The translations under genes were made by a program, and so were the position numbers. The notes below the pieces were generated by a model. It saw nothing but the letters and a program-made list of their open reading frames with translations. It ran no database searches and was not told where the DNA came from. Shown one piece after another: positions 26,401 through 36,500 of a DNA stretch of 64,000 nucleotides; the stretch's first letter is position 1, and each line of letters begins with the position of its first letter. Source of the DNA: Rhizobium oryziradicis (GTDB lineage: Bacteria; Pseudomonadota; Alphaproteobacteria; Rhizobiales; Rhizobiaceae); assembly GCF_001939045.1 (NCBI RefSeq), contig NZ_MKIM01000031.1, forward strand, positions 62,001-126,000. Direction: 5' to 3'.

Positions 26401-29400
26401 GCCGGAAGACACGGTGATTGAGCTGCGCCGGATCGCCCGTCGCACCTGGCGCTATTATGAAACCTTCACCAATGCCGGTGAACACTTCCTGCCGCCGGAC
26501 AATTTTCAGGAAACACCAGAGCCGGTTGTGGCGCGGCGCACCTCGCCCACCAATATCGGTGTTTATCTGCTGTCCGTGGTTTCGGCCCGTCATTTTGGCT
26601 GGCTCAGCTTTGAGCAGACCATTGAAAAGCTGGAACAGACCATCGGCACGCTCGACAAGATGGATAAATTCCGGGGCCATATCTACAACTGGTATCACAC
26701 CGATACGCTGAAGCCTTTGGGCAACCGCTACATCTCGGCCGTGGACAGTGGCAATCTCGCGGGTCACCTGATTGCCATTTCATCGGCCTGCCGTGAATGG
26801 GCAGAAGCGCCATCGGCGCACCTTCAGGCCAGCCTCGACGGCATCAGCGATGTCGGCGGTATCCTGATGGAAACCTTGAGCGAGCTGCCGGATGACCGCA
26901 AGAACCTGCGCCCGCTGCGTGGTCGCCTGTTTGAGCGCATTCAGGGCTTCAACAACGCCGTGGAAGCGGTGAAGCGCGAGCATGAATTCGCCTCCATTCA
27001 GGTGATGAACCTCGCTGTTCTGGCCCGCGACATTCAAAAGCTGGCCGCCAACCTTCACCATGAACTGCGCTCGGACAAGAGCACGGACATCATGCGCTGG
27101 AGCGAATCGCTGGTCAGCGTGTGCGAATCGCACATTGCCGATAGCGCGTTCGATTTGTCCAACATTGAGCCGCTGCGGGTGCGTCTGAGCCATCTGCGTG
27201 ATCGCGCCCGCGATCTGGCGTTTTCGATGGACTTCTCCTTCCTGTTCCGCAAGGAACGCCGCCTGCTGTCCATCGGCTACCGTGTTGAAACCATGGAGCT
27301 GGACGAAAGCTGCTACGACCTTCTCGCTTCGGAAGCCCGCCTCACCTCGCTGTTTGCCATTGCCAAGGGCGATCTGCCCACTGAGCATTGGTATAAGCTG
27401 GGCCGTCAGGTGGTGCCGATTGGTTCGCGTGCCGCGCTGGTGTCGTGGTCCGGTTCGATGTTTGAATATCTGATGCCGCCACTGGTCATGCAGGAGCGTC
27501 AGGGTGGTATTCTCAACCAGACCAACAATCTGATCGTCAAGGAACAGATGAACCACGGTCGCCGCCTGAACATCCCTTGGGGTATTTCGGAAGCTGCCTT
27601 TAACGCCCGCGACCATGCTTTGGCCTATCAGTACACCAACTTTGGTGTGCCAACCCTTGGCCTCAAACGCGGCCTTGGCCAGAACGCCGTTATCGCCCCT
27701 TACGCTTCCATTCTCGCCAGCCAATACGATCCAAAGGCTGCGGCTGAAAACCTGAAAAAGCTGCGCTCGCTGGGTGCGCTGGGTCAATACGGCTTCCATG
27801 ACGCCGTGGACTTCACCCCGACCCGCGTGCCCAAGGGCAAGACCTGTGCTGTGGTCTATAACTACTATGCCCACCACCATGGCATGTCGATTGCGGCCAT
27901 TGCCAACGTGACCTTCAACGGCCTGCTGCGTGGTCTTTTCCATGCTGACCCGGTGATTGAAGCGGCTGAACTGCTGTTGCAGGAAAAGGCACCGCGCGAA
28001 ATTCCGGTAATGAGCGCGAAATACGAGCCGCAGACCCCCGGCAAGGGACAGGCAGACCTGCTGCGGGCAGAAATCCGCACCATTACCGATCCGCTTTCCA
28101 AGGATCGCGAACTGGTGCTGCTGTCCAACGGCCATTACTCGGTGATGTTGACGGCCACAGGTTCGGGCTTCTCGCGCTGGAACGGCCTCTCTGTTTCGCG
28201 CTGGAAGGCAGACCCAACCGAAGACCGCAACGGGACCTTTATCTTCCTGCGCGATATGACCTCGGGCGAATGGTGGTCCACCACCGCAGCTCCGCGCCGT
28301 GCTGCGGAAGAAAAGACCCGCGTGGTGTTCTCCGACGACAAGGCCGAGTTCACCAAGACGGTGGGCGACATTACCTCCACCGTGGAATGCGTGGTTGCCA
28401 CCGAGCATGATGCCGAAGGCCGTCGCGTCACCATTCTCAACACCGGCACCGAAGATCGCTTCATTGAAGTGACCTCCTATATGGAGCCGGTACTGTCGAG
28501 CGATGACAATGACAACGCCCATCCGGTGTTCTCACGCATGTTCATCAAGACCGAGCTGGGCCGTAAGGGCGATGTGATCCGCGTCGAGCGCAACAAGCGT
28601 TCGCCAAGCGATCCCGACATCTGCGTGGCGCATCTGGTGTCGGATACCTCAGGCCCCGGCCGCAACACCGAGTTCGAAACCGACCGTTACAAGTTCATCG
28701 GTCGTGGCAGAACGCTGGGTGAAGCCGCAGCCTTTGATCCGGGTGCAACACTGTCGGGTACCCAAGGCTTTACACTGGACCCAATCGCCAGCTTCCGCCG
28801 TGTTCTTCGTGTGCCTGCTGGCAAAAAGGTCAGCGTAGTCTATTGGACCATTGCCGCCCCAAGCCGTCCAGAACTGGATGCGGCCATTGAGCAATATCGC
28901 CACGCCGACGCCTTCAACCATGAAATGCTGCACGCCTGGACCCGCACACAGGTAGAGATGCGCCATATCGGCATTACCTCGCAGCAGGCGGCAGCGTTCC
29001 AGCAGCTCGGACGCTATCTGGTCTACCCGGATATGCATCTGCGCGCCGACCCGGAAACGGTTCGGGCAGGCCTCGCATCGCAATCGGCGCTGTGGCCAAA
29101 CTCGATCTCGGGCGACTATCCAATCTTCGCCGTGCGCATCAATGATGACATGGACACAGAAGTGGTCCGTGAAGCCCTGAGCGCGCAGGATTACCTGATC
29201 CGCCATGGCGTGGTCAGTGATGTGGTCATCCTCAACGAGCGGGCAGCCTCGTATGCTCAGGATATGCAGCACGCGCTGGAGCAAATGGCCGAAGGCATCC
29301 GCTCCAAGCAGACCGATGGCGGCCAGCAGCATGTGTTTGCCGTGCGTCGCGATCTGATGGATGACAGTGGCTGGAATGCCGTGCTGGCAGCCGCGCGCGT

Positions 29401-31930
29401 CGTGCTTCATGCTCGAAACGGCAAGATCACCGATCAGGTGACCCATGCCGTCGAGCTGTTCTCGGCACCGCGTGGTGCCGATAGCGTGGATTCGGATTGG
29501 TATCCGCCAGTGCCCACCATGGTGAAGCCGGAAGATCAGCCTGTTATCACCATTGATGGCAGCGATCTGGACTTCTGGAACGGTTACGGCGGCTTCAGCA
29601 AGGACGGTTCCGAATATGTGGTGCGTTTGGCCCATGGTCAGTCCACACCGCAGCCATGGATCAATGTGATCTCCAACGACAACTTCGGTTTCCATATTTC
29701 GGCCGAAGGTGCAGGCTTCACCTGGAGCCGCAATTCGCGCGACTATCAGCTGACCCCATGGTCAAACGATGCCGTCACCAACCGTACCGGCGAAGCCTTC
29801 TACGTGGCTGATCTGGACAGTGGCGATGTGATCAGCCCGATTTCGGCAGCGAGCAAGCGTCTGGATGCCGTGTATGAAACCCGCCATGGCCTCGGCTATT
29901 CGGTGTTCAGCTCAACGGGTTCTGATCTGGAAGTCGAGTTGACAGTGACCGTTGATCAGGTCGAGCCAGTGCGCTTTACCAAGCTGACGGTGCGCAACAC
30001 CGGCACCACGGCACGGCGTTTGAGAAGCTACGGTTATGCCGAGTGGATTCTCGGCAACAACCCGCAGAAGACCGCCGCTTTCGTGCTGACATCAAAGGAT
30101 GAGGAAACCGGAGCGCTTCTGGCCACCAACCCCTATAGCATCGACTATTCGGGCCGGTTTGCCTTCATGGCGGGCGTCGAGACGGCTTCGGGCTTTGCCT
30201 CCAGCCGCCGCGAGTTCATCGGTCGCCATGGCGATATCAAGATGCCACAGGCTGTTGCCAAGGCATCGCCGCTGTCGGGTTCGATTGACCCCGAAGGCGA
30301 TCCATGCGCGGCTCTGGCCTTTGATATTGAGTTGCAGCCGGGTGAAGAAAAGTCCGTCACCTTCCTGATGGGCGATGCAGCCACTCTGGAGGCTGCCCGC
30401 GGCGTGATTACCGCTGCGCGTAAGAAGGGCTTCGAGAAGGCCCTCAATGAGGCCAAAACATTCTGGGGCGACTTTACCGGCCACCTAAAGGTCAAGACCG
30501 GCGATGCTGGCTTTGACAATATGGTCAACCATTGGCTGCCCTATCAGACGCTGGTTTGCCGCATCAAGGCGCGTGCTGGCTTCTATCAGGCCTCGGGTGC
30601 CTATGGCTTCCGCGACCAGTTGCAAGACAGCCTTGCCTTCCTGCTGTATAAGCCGGAACTGGCCCGCAACCAGATCCTCAATGCGGCATCGCGCCAGTTC
30701 AAGGAAGGCGATGTGCAGCATTGGTGGCTACCGCAGAATGGTGCGGGTATCCGCTCCAGCATTTCCGATGACGTGGTGTGGCTGGCCTATGCCATCGATA
30801 GTTACGTCACCGCCACCGGCGACGCCGCCATTCTGGATGAGCAGATCAACTTCCTCGATGGCCCAACCTTGGCGCTGGGCCGTCACGATGCCTTCTTCAC
30901 ACCTGAGATTTCCAACGAGTCGGTGGCGCTGTATGAGCACGCCGCCCGTGCGCTGGATCTCGCCATCACCCGCACCGGCACCAATGGCTTGCCATTGATC
31001 CTCGGCGGTGACTGGAACGACGGCATGAACCGCGTGGGCGTGGCAGGCCGTGGCGAAAGCGTGTGGCTGGGCTGGTTCCTGGCCAATGCGCTCACAGTGT
31101 TTGCGCCTTACGCCAAGCAACGCAATGACGATGCCCGCGTGACCCGTTGGGAGAAGTATCTCACCAGCCTGAAGGCTGCGCTTGAAAAGGCTGGCTGGGA
31201 TGGTGACCACTATCGTCGCGGCTATTTCGACGATGGCGATCCGTTGGGCTCTGATCTGTCGGATGAGTGCAAGATCGACGCGATTGCCCAGTCCTGGTCG
31301 GTTCTGTCGGGTGCAGGCAAGCCTGAACGGCAGGAAATCGCCATGGATTCGGTGGTCAAGCGGTTGATCGATGATGAGGTTGGCATTGTGCGCCTCTTCA
31401 CCCCGCCGTTTGAAAACACCCGTCTGGATCCCGGCTATATCAAGTCCTACCCACCGGGCGTGCGTGAAAATGGCGGTCAATATACCCATGCCGCTATCTG
31501 GACAGGTTTGGCACTCTCCAAGCTCGGTCGTGCTGATCAGGCGTGGAAAGTGTTCTCGACCCTGAACCCGATCCACCACGCCGAGACCACCGAGGCCGCA
31601 GACCGTTACCGGGTAGAGCCATACGTGGTTGCTGCTGACGTTTACGGCGGTCCCGGCTATGAAGGCCGTGGTGGCTGGACATGGTACACCGGCTCGGCTG
31701 GCTGGATGTATCGCTTCGCCATCGAAGGCTTCCTCGGCATTCACCGCAACGGCGAACACTTGAGCCTGCGCCCTGCCCTGCCTTCGCACCTCAACGCCTA
31801 TGAGGCCGAGGTCAGCATTGGCGGCAAGGCTGTCAAGATCAATGTGGCACGCAAGGGTAATCGTTATGAGGTCAGCGCCAATGGCAAGGCCGTTGAAGAG
31901 CGTGACGGTGCCTTTGCTGTGAGCTTCTGA
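23435..31930 (+). CDS. ndvB: Cyclic beta-1,2-glucan synthase NdvB/ChvB
   Basis: Giant inner-membrane enzyme that primes on itself, polymerises, trims and cyclises beta-1,2-glucan from UDP-glucose. From ATG 23435 it has 2831 residues, the size of the rhizobial NdvB proteins; an ATG at 23393 would add 14. Order: N-terminal cyclisation region, membrane helices near 405-450, GT84 glycosyltransferase core with DAD (about 623-625) and QHRW (about 770), further membrane helices near 810-855 and 935-980, and a long C-terminal GH94-type phosphorylase half controlling chain length (GDWNDGMNRVG). It is intact and ends at a strong terminator. Product export is by NdvA. Confidence 0.97.
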   Translation: MSPSMTPSAAPRDTETRNIDHNDSIRGVYLTIDELKDKSKSLATDVVATLPAFFAFDFFARHKENEREILRVYRTTAADLEAGATITPAAEWLLDNHYIIEEAIQEVRRDFPRRFYGQLPTVKIGDQVIPRVMALAWLYVAHTHSTVTREGMTALAEGYQSEQSLEIGELWALPSMVRFVLVENLRRISTRVERSRQMRRKANEAADEVIRLNDEAACREYLKTIEALVDDNTFATQFLYRIRNGSQTSTLAVNWLEQRMAAKGRSSEEAMAAEHNRLSSGNVTMGSIIKGLRTIDDTEWSVWVEEVSHVDKILRSHSDYEALDFGSRNSYRNTIEKLARRSDKTELQIAQAAIDLAQSEATAAGQSDSISNVGSVLVGARKQELERKIGYRVPVHIAITRSFKRLHWLAIALPILAFTALALALVAWYLSYAGLSVPLIVLLVVLFALPASEGATGLFNTLSTFVLKPARLVGYEFKEGIPDEARTLVAVPCMISKRDHVDELVRNLEVHYLTNPRGEVYFALLSDWPDAKVEETAADLEVFEYAKREVANLNARYDDDGKTRFYFLHRRRLFNPQEDCWMGWERKRGKLHELNLLLRGDKDTSYMTGANTVPDGVQYVMTLDADTRLMRDAVTKMVGKMYHPINRPVHDPKTGRVISGYGILQPRVTPSLTTGKDASVFQRVFSINRGLDPYVFTVSDVYQDITGEGSFTGKGLYHVDAFETAIKGRIDENTILSHDLLEGSFARCALVTDVELVEDFPTRYEVEISRQHRWARGDWQLLPYIFDPNRGITSLGRWKMVDNLRRSLTPIAWFAASVIGWYAMNPLDTLVWQLMLIFSLFVAPTISLINALVPRQTDIVPSAHFQSLWADVRGANAQVALRIVFIADMACMMADAIIRSMYRLLVSRKMLLEWRTAASIQSAAQGSILTYYKTMRYAPILAIVAFALSFWEAGFGAFVGLPFTLMWVLSPLVAWYVSQSAETEDRMFVPEDTVIELRRIARRTWRYYETFTNAGEHFLPPDNFQETPEPVVARRTSPTNIGVYLLSVVSARHFGWLSFEQTIEKLEQTIGTLDKMDKFRGHIYNWYHTDTLKPLGNRYISAVDSGNLAGHLIAISSACREWAEAPSAHLQASLDGISDVGGILMETLSELPDDRKNLRPLRGRLFERIQGFNNAVEAVKREHEFASIQVMNLAVLARDIQKLAANLHHELRSDKSTDIMRWSESLVSVCESHIADSAFDLSNIEPLRVRLSHLRDRARDLAFSMDFSFLFRKERRLLSIGYRVETMELDESCYDLLASEARLTSLFAIAKGDLPTEHWYKLGRQVVPIGSRAALVSWSGSMFEYLMPPLVMQERQGGILNQTNNLIVKEQMNHGRRLNIPWGISEAAFNARDHALAYQYTNFGVPTLGLKRGLGQNAVIAPYASILASQYDPKAAAENLKKLRSLGALGQYGFHDAVDFTPTRVPKGKTCAVVYNYYAHHHGMSIAAIANVTFNGLLRGLFHADPVIEAAELLLQEKAPREIPVMSAKYEPQTPGKGQADLLRAEIRTITDPLSKDRELVLLSNGHYSVMLTATGSGFSRWNGLSVSRWKADPTEDRNGTFIFLRDMTSGEWWSTTAAPRRAAEEKTRVVFSDDKAEFTKTVGDITSTVECVVATEHDAEGRRVTILNTGTEDRFIEVTSYMEPVLSSDDNDNAHPVFSRMFIKTELGRKGDVIRVERNKRSPSDPDICVAHLVSDTSGPGRNTEFETDRYKFIGRGRTLGEAAAFDPGATLSGTQGFTLDPIASFRRVLRVPAGKKVSVVYWTIAAPSRPELDAAIEQYRHADAFNHEMLHAWTRTQVEMRHIGITSQQAAAFQQLGRYLVYPDMHLRADPETVRAGLASQSALWPNSISGDYPIFAVRINDDMDTEVVREALSAQDYLIRHGVVSDVVILNERAASYAQDMQHALEQMAEGIRSKQTDGGQQHVFAVRRDLMDDSGWNAVLAAARVVLHARNGKITDQVTHAVELFSAPRGADSVDSDWYPPVPTMVKPEDQPVITIDGSDLDFWNGYGGFSKDGSEYVVRLAHGQSTPQPWINVISNDNFGFHISAEGAGFTWSRNSRDYQLTPWSNDAVTNRTGEAFYVADLDSGDVISPISAASKRLDAVYETRHGLGYSVFSSTGSDLEVELTVTVDQVEPVRFTKLTVRNTGTTARRLRSYGYAEWILGNNPQKTAAFVLTSKDEETGALLATNPYSIDYSGRFAFMAGVETASGFASSRREFIGRHGDIKMPQAVAKASPLSGSIDPEGDPCAALAFDIELQPGEEKSVTFLMGDAATLEAARGVITAARKKGFEKALNEAKTFWGDFTGHLKVKTGDAGFDNMVNHWLPYQTLVCRIKARAGFYQASGAYGFRDQLQDSLAFLLYKPELARNQILNAASRQFKEGDVQHWWLPQNGAGIRSSISDDVVWLAYAIDSYVTATGDAAILDEQINFLDGPTLALGRHDAFFTPEISNESVALYEHAARALDLAITRTGTNGLPLILGGDWNDGMNRVGVAGRGESVWLGWFLANALTVFAPYAKQRNDDARVTRWEKYLTSLKAALEKAGWDGDHYRRGYFDDGDPLGSDLSDECKIDAIAQSWSVLSGAGKPERQEIAMDSVVKRLIDDEVGIVRLFTPPFENTRLDPGYIKSYPPGVRENGGQYTHAAIWTGLALSKLGRADQAWKVFSTLNPIHHAETTEAADRYRVEPYVVAADVYGGPGYEGRGGWTWYTGSAGWMYRFAIEGFLGIHRNGEHLSLRPALPSHLNAYEAEVSIGGKAVKINVARKGNRYEVSANGKAVEERDGAFAVSF

Positions 31931-31950
31931 AGCAAGCCCATCGAGACATG

Positions 31951-31980
31951 AAAAAGCCGGCGTTCGCGTCGGCTTTTTTT
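31951..31980. terminator. Terminator after ndvB
   Basis: AAAAAGCCGGCG-TTCG-CGTCGGCTTTTTTT is a stable TTCG-capped hairpin with A and T tracts, between ndvB and the convergent MFS gene whose stop it touches. Confidence 0.92.
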
Positions 31981-33355
31981 ATGCTTTTCTGTTTGCTGGA
32001 TACGGCGTCTTCAACAAAAGAATCAGCCCAAGGCCAAGGAAAATCAACAGACAGGCCATGCCCGCCCGCGCGGAATGGGTGGCGGCGGTAACAAGTGAGA
32101 AGGACAATGTGGCCATGAAGCTGGTGGCCCGGCCTGACAGGGCATAGATGCCAAAATAGCGACCCGCTTCATCGGGCGTAATGCTGCGGGCCAGATAAGA
32201 GCGAGATGAGGCCTGCACGGGCCCAAAGGCAAGGCCAATGAACACGCCATAGAGAATATAGACCTTTTCTGCCGTGGTACCAAACAAGCTGCCGGTGCTG
32301 AGGGTGGAGAGCGGCACAAGGCCAAAGGCGGTAAAATCCGGCCCCGTTGAGACAATGCCGAAGACCGCAAACAGTAAAAAGCATAGGCTGATCACCACCA
32401 TAGTTTTAGAGCCAAGCGCGTGGTCCAGACGGCTGGCTAGCAGGCAGCCAAAGATCGCGACAATATTCAGAATGATGCCGTAAAGACCGATTTCCATGGT
32501 CGACCAGCCAAACATGCCCGCTGCAAACACGCCGCCCAGAATGAGAACGCCATTGACGCCATCCTGATAGATCATCCGTGCGATCAAAAACCGAAAGATA
32601 CCCGCCCTCGCCCGCACTTCTTTCAGTGTTTCCTTGAGGTCGGAAAGCCCGGCGCGCACGGCTTTGCCCAAAGGCTCGCCCTTTGCCTGGTCGGGCGTGA
32701 AGAAAAACATCGGCAGAATGAAAAGCAGATACCACAGGGCCGCGATTGGGCCGGTGATGCGGGCATCTTCGCCGGTTGTCGCATCAATACCAAACAGCGG
32801 GGTGATGCCCAGGATGGTTTTTCCTGTGGCCGGATTGGCCGCCAGCAGTGCCACCACGGCAATCAGCACAATCATGCCGCCCAGATAGCCCAGACCCCAG
32901 GCGGCATTGGAAATGCGGCCTACGTCTTTGGCGCTGACCAGTCTTGGCATCATCGAATCATTGAAGACAATGGAAAATTCAGCGGCAACCGAGGCGAGGC
33001 TGAAGAAAATCAACGGATAGATCACGGCAGAGCCGGGAGCGGCAAACCACAGCAAGCACAGACAGGTGATCTTGATGGTGGCGAAAAAGGCAATCCACGG
33101 CTTGCGCGCCCCGCTGCGATCGGCAATGGCCCCCAAAATCGGAGAGAAAAGCGCAATGATCACAGATGCGACTGTGGCTGCATTGCTCCAGGCCGCTTGG
33201 GCTGCAACGGGATCGTGGGTGAACCGCGCAACAAAATAAGGTCCGAAGATAAAGGTGGTCACAACCGTAAAAAACGGCTGCGCTGCCCAATCAAAAAACA
33301 TCCATCCCCAAATCCCGGCTTTGGTGGCTGGAGTGATTTTTTGTTCTGCTGTCAT
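31979..33355 (-). CDS. MFS transporter, UMF1/Atg22-like family
   Basis: 458 residues with about 12 hydrophobic segments. The N-terminus WGWMFFDWAAQPFFTVVTTF, with DWA in the first helix, is typical of the UMF1 (Atg22-like) group, and DRSGARKPWI follows between helices 2 and 3. Members are inner-membrane carriers mostly of unknown substrate; the yeast relative exports amino acids from the vacuole. ATG 33355. Gdh lies upstream on the same strand, separated by 151 bases and a hairpin, so co-transcription is unlikely. Confidence 0.88.
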   Translation of the reverse strand: MTAEQKITPATKAGIWGWMFFDWAAQPFFTVVTTFIFGPYFVARFTHDPVAAQAAWSNAATVASVIIALFSPILGAIADRSGARKPWIAFFATIKITCLCLLWFAAPGSAVIYPLIFFSLASVAAEFSIVFNDSMMPRLVSAKDVGRISNAAWGLGYLGGMIVLIAVVALLAANPATGKTILGITPLFGIDATTGEDARITGPIAALWYLLFILPMFFFTPDQAKGEPLGKAVRAGLSDLKETLKEVRARAGIFRFLIARMIYQDGVNGVLILGGVFAAGMFGWSTMEIGLYGIILNIVAIFGCLLASRLDHALGSKTMVVISLCFLLFAVFGIVSTGPDFTAFGLVPLSTLSTGSLFGTTAEKVYILYGVFIGLAFGPVQASSRSYLARSITPDEAGRYFGIYALSGRATSFMATLSFSLVTAATHSARAGMACLLIFLGLGLILLLKTPYPANRKA

Positions 33356-33442
33356 TATTGTACCGCCGTCCCACTATGCTGTGACGGCGACATTGGCATT
33401 ATGGCATGACAGGTTCAACAATGATTGAGATGAAACACTGTA

Positions 33443-33468
33443 CTGCCGAGATGATGACATCTCGGCAG
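33443..33468 (-). terminator. Hairpin downstream of gdhB
   Basis: Perfect 11-base arms CTGCCGAGATG and CATCTCGGCAG with an ATGA loop, about 40 bases after the glutamate dehydrogenase stop. There is no clear U tract, so it may protect the 3' end rather than terminate. Confidence 0.5.
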
Positions 33469-33506
33469 CTTGTCGTGTTCAAGTGCTGGCCCTTCGCTTC
33501 TGGCCT

Positions 33507-36500
33507 TTAGCTTCGAGCTTGCGCAATGTCGGTGAGCAGGCTCGCCGCAACTGTCAAACGTGACAGGCTTGGCTCGCCATCAGTCAGCGCGATCAACTCG
33601 CTGCCCAGCCTGTTGATGCGCACCGCATCTTGGGCCTGCCAGCTTGCAATGGCATTTTTTGCCTCGCTATTGGCTGTAAGCGCCTGCACAACAATGTTGC
33701 GCCGGGCCGACAGGATCAAATCCAGACTGCGCAGCAAGGCCAGATTGTCATAATGATCGCTGGTCTGGATTTTTTCCAACGATGCCAACAACCGCCCGAC
33801 ACGGAATATCTCGCTGACCTTGTAGTAATTTTCGGTGGCGCGCTGCAAACTGGCATTGGCGCGAAGCGAGATGGCCATAACCTCTGGGACCACAATGAAA
33901 GCCGACAGTTCTGCAATGGACTGTGCCAACTCATCAGGCACGCTGGCTTCCTTCATCTGGGCGGCATCCGATTCGATGTGATGCGAGAAATCGGCCGGCA
34001 TCACCGATTTGCTGAAGCCCTTGAAGGATTTGATCGCCGTTTTCAGTTTGCGCACCGTGTCCGAGAGATCTCCATCCGTCAGTTTGGTGTCGATCGCCAG
34101 TTTTGTGAAGGCACGATAGACATATTCAATCCGGCTATAGAGATCGTTTTGCGCATCGCCCGAAATTTCGCCATCCAGAGCATCAATCTGCTCCCAATAG
34201 CTGTGCAGATCCAGCCCGTCGCCGGCCAGAATGGCACCCTTGACGATATCGGCTGCTTGCGCGCCGGTGGCATCCATCATCCATACCATAAAGCTGGGGC
34301 CGCCACGATTGATCACGTGATTGGCCAGTGCTGTTGCGATGATTTCGCGCTTCAGCCGGTGTCCTTCAATTTCACCCTCGTAGCTGCGGCGCATTTTTTT
34401 CGGGAAATACTCCTTCAAAAGGCTGTCGCAATAGGGGGCATCTGGCAGATCGCTTTCAACCAGATCATCAAACAGCGAAATCTTGGCGTAAGACAGCAAC
34501 ACGCCAATTTCGGCACGGGTGAGGGCCTGACCGCCCACGTAACGCTCGGAAATCGCCGCATCATCGGGCAGCATTTCAACTTTACGATTGAGGCGGCCGG
34601 ATGCTTCCAGCACGGTCATCAACCGGGCCAACTCATCACGGTTGCTGGCGCGCTGGCGCTCGGTCAGGGAAATTGCCAGCGATTGCAGATAGTTGTTGCG
34701 CAACACCAGCTCGCCAACTTCTTCGGTCATCGAGGCCAGCAATTTGTTGCGGGCGGGAAGATCAAGACGGCCAGAGGCCAGAGCCGAGGAGAGGGCAATC
34801 TTGATATTGACCTCAACGTCTGAGGAATTGACGCCTGCCGAATTATCAATCGCATCCGAATTGCAACGCCCGCCCTTGAGACCAAAGGCAATACGGCCCT
34901 TTTGGGTGACACCCAGATTGGCCCCTTCGCCAATCACCTTGGCGCGCACCTCATCAGCTGTCACGCGGATCGGGTCATTGGCGCGGTCGCCCACCTCGGC
35001 ATCTGACTCGGACAGGGCTTTGACATAGGTGCCAATGCCGCCAAACCACAACAGATCAACAGGGGCTTTCAAGATGGCGCTGAGGATTTCCAGAGGGGTT
35101 GCCACCAGCTTGCCAAGATCAATGGCATCTGCGGCTTCCTGGGTCAGCTTCACCGATTTTTCCGAACGCGAAATGATCATACCGCCTTTGGAGAGCAGGG
35201 CGGTGTTGTAATCCTGCCAGCTGGAGCGGGGCAGGGCGAACATGCGCTTGCGCTCTTGGAAGGATTTTTCCATATCCGGGTTGGGATCAATGAAAATATC
35301 GCGATGATCAAAAGCGGCAATCAGCCGGATCTTGTGCGACAGCAACATGCCATTGCCAAACACGTCGCCCGACATATCGCCCACACCCACCACCGAAAAC
35401 GGGGTTGTCTGGATATTGGTGTTCATTTCGCGGAAATGCCGCTTCACGGCTTCCCATGCGCCGCGGGCGGTGATGCCCATTTTCTTGTGGTCGTAACCGG
35501 CAGAACCGCCCGAGGCAAAAGCGTCGTCCAGCCAGAAGCCTGCCTCGCGCGCCAAGCCATTGGCGGTGTCGGAGAAGGTGGCTGTGCCCTTATCAGCCGC
35601 CACCACAAAATAGGGGTCATCGCCATCTAGCCGCACGGTGTCCACTGGTGCCACAACCTCACCATCCTTGATGTTGTCGGTAATGGAGAGCAGCGTGCGG
35701 ATATAGGTCATATAGGCTTCACGCCCCAGCCGCAGATAGTCCTCGCGGTTGGTAATACCCGCCAATTGTTTGGGATAGAACCCGCCCTTGGCACCAACCG
35801 GCACAATCACCGCATTCTTGACCTGCTGGGCTTTGACGAGGCCGAGCACTTCGGTGCGATAGTCCTGAGCGCGGTCCGACCACCGTAAGCCGCCACGGGC
35901 CACTTTGCCAAAGCGTAAGTGCACACCTTCCACCTCGGTGCCGTAGACGAACATTTCCCTGAAAGGCTTGGGCTGGGGCAGGCCGTCGAGCAGTTGCGGA
36001 TCAAATTTGAAAGCCAGCATGGGCTTGACGCCAGTCGATCCCTTTTGGAAATAATTGGTGCGCAGCGTTGCATCAATGGCATTTTGATACCGGCGCAAGA
36101 TGCGGTCGTCATCGAGGCTCGGCACATCTGCCAGCGCCGTTTCAATCTGGGCTCGCAGCTCTGCGAGCTTGCGATGGCGGGTTTTGTCTGAGGCTTTGAT
36201 ATCAAAGGACTGGTGGAACAGGCTGAACAGATCGGCGGTGATCTGCGGATATTTGTTGAGCGTTTCAGCAATATAGGTCAGCGAATAGACCAGCCCGCCT
36301 TGGCGCAGGTAAGCGGCATAGGCGCGCAGCACCGCCACTTCAGCAACCGAGAGATTGGTGCTCAAAACGAGGCGGTTGAAGGCATCATTGTCCACCAGCC
36401 CGCTGAAGGCGGCGAGGAACGCGTCTTCCACCCGCTTGGCATGCTTGCCAAATTCAAAGGCCTGCCCGTGGCGAACAGTCAATTCCATGTCGTGCAACAC

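Noticed and set aside
24533..28522. Very long antisense frames (over 500 codons) opposite ndvB, and similar ones opposite acs, gdhB, pyc, leuS and leuB
   Set aside because: Each lies wholly or almost wholly opposite a strongly supported gene in a codon-biased, GC-rich genome, where such open antisense frames arise by chance; sequences are rich in His, Gln, Gly and Arg and contain no recognisable domains.
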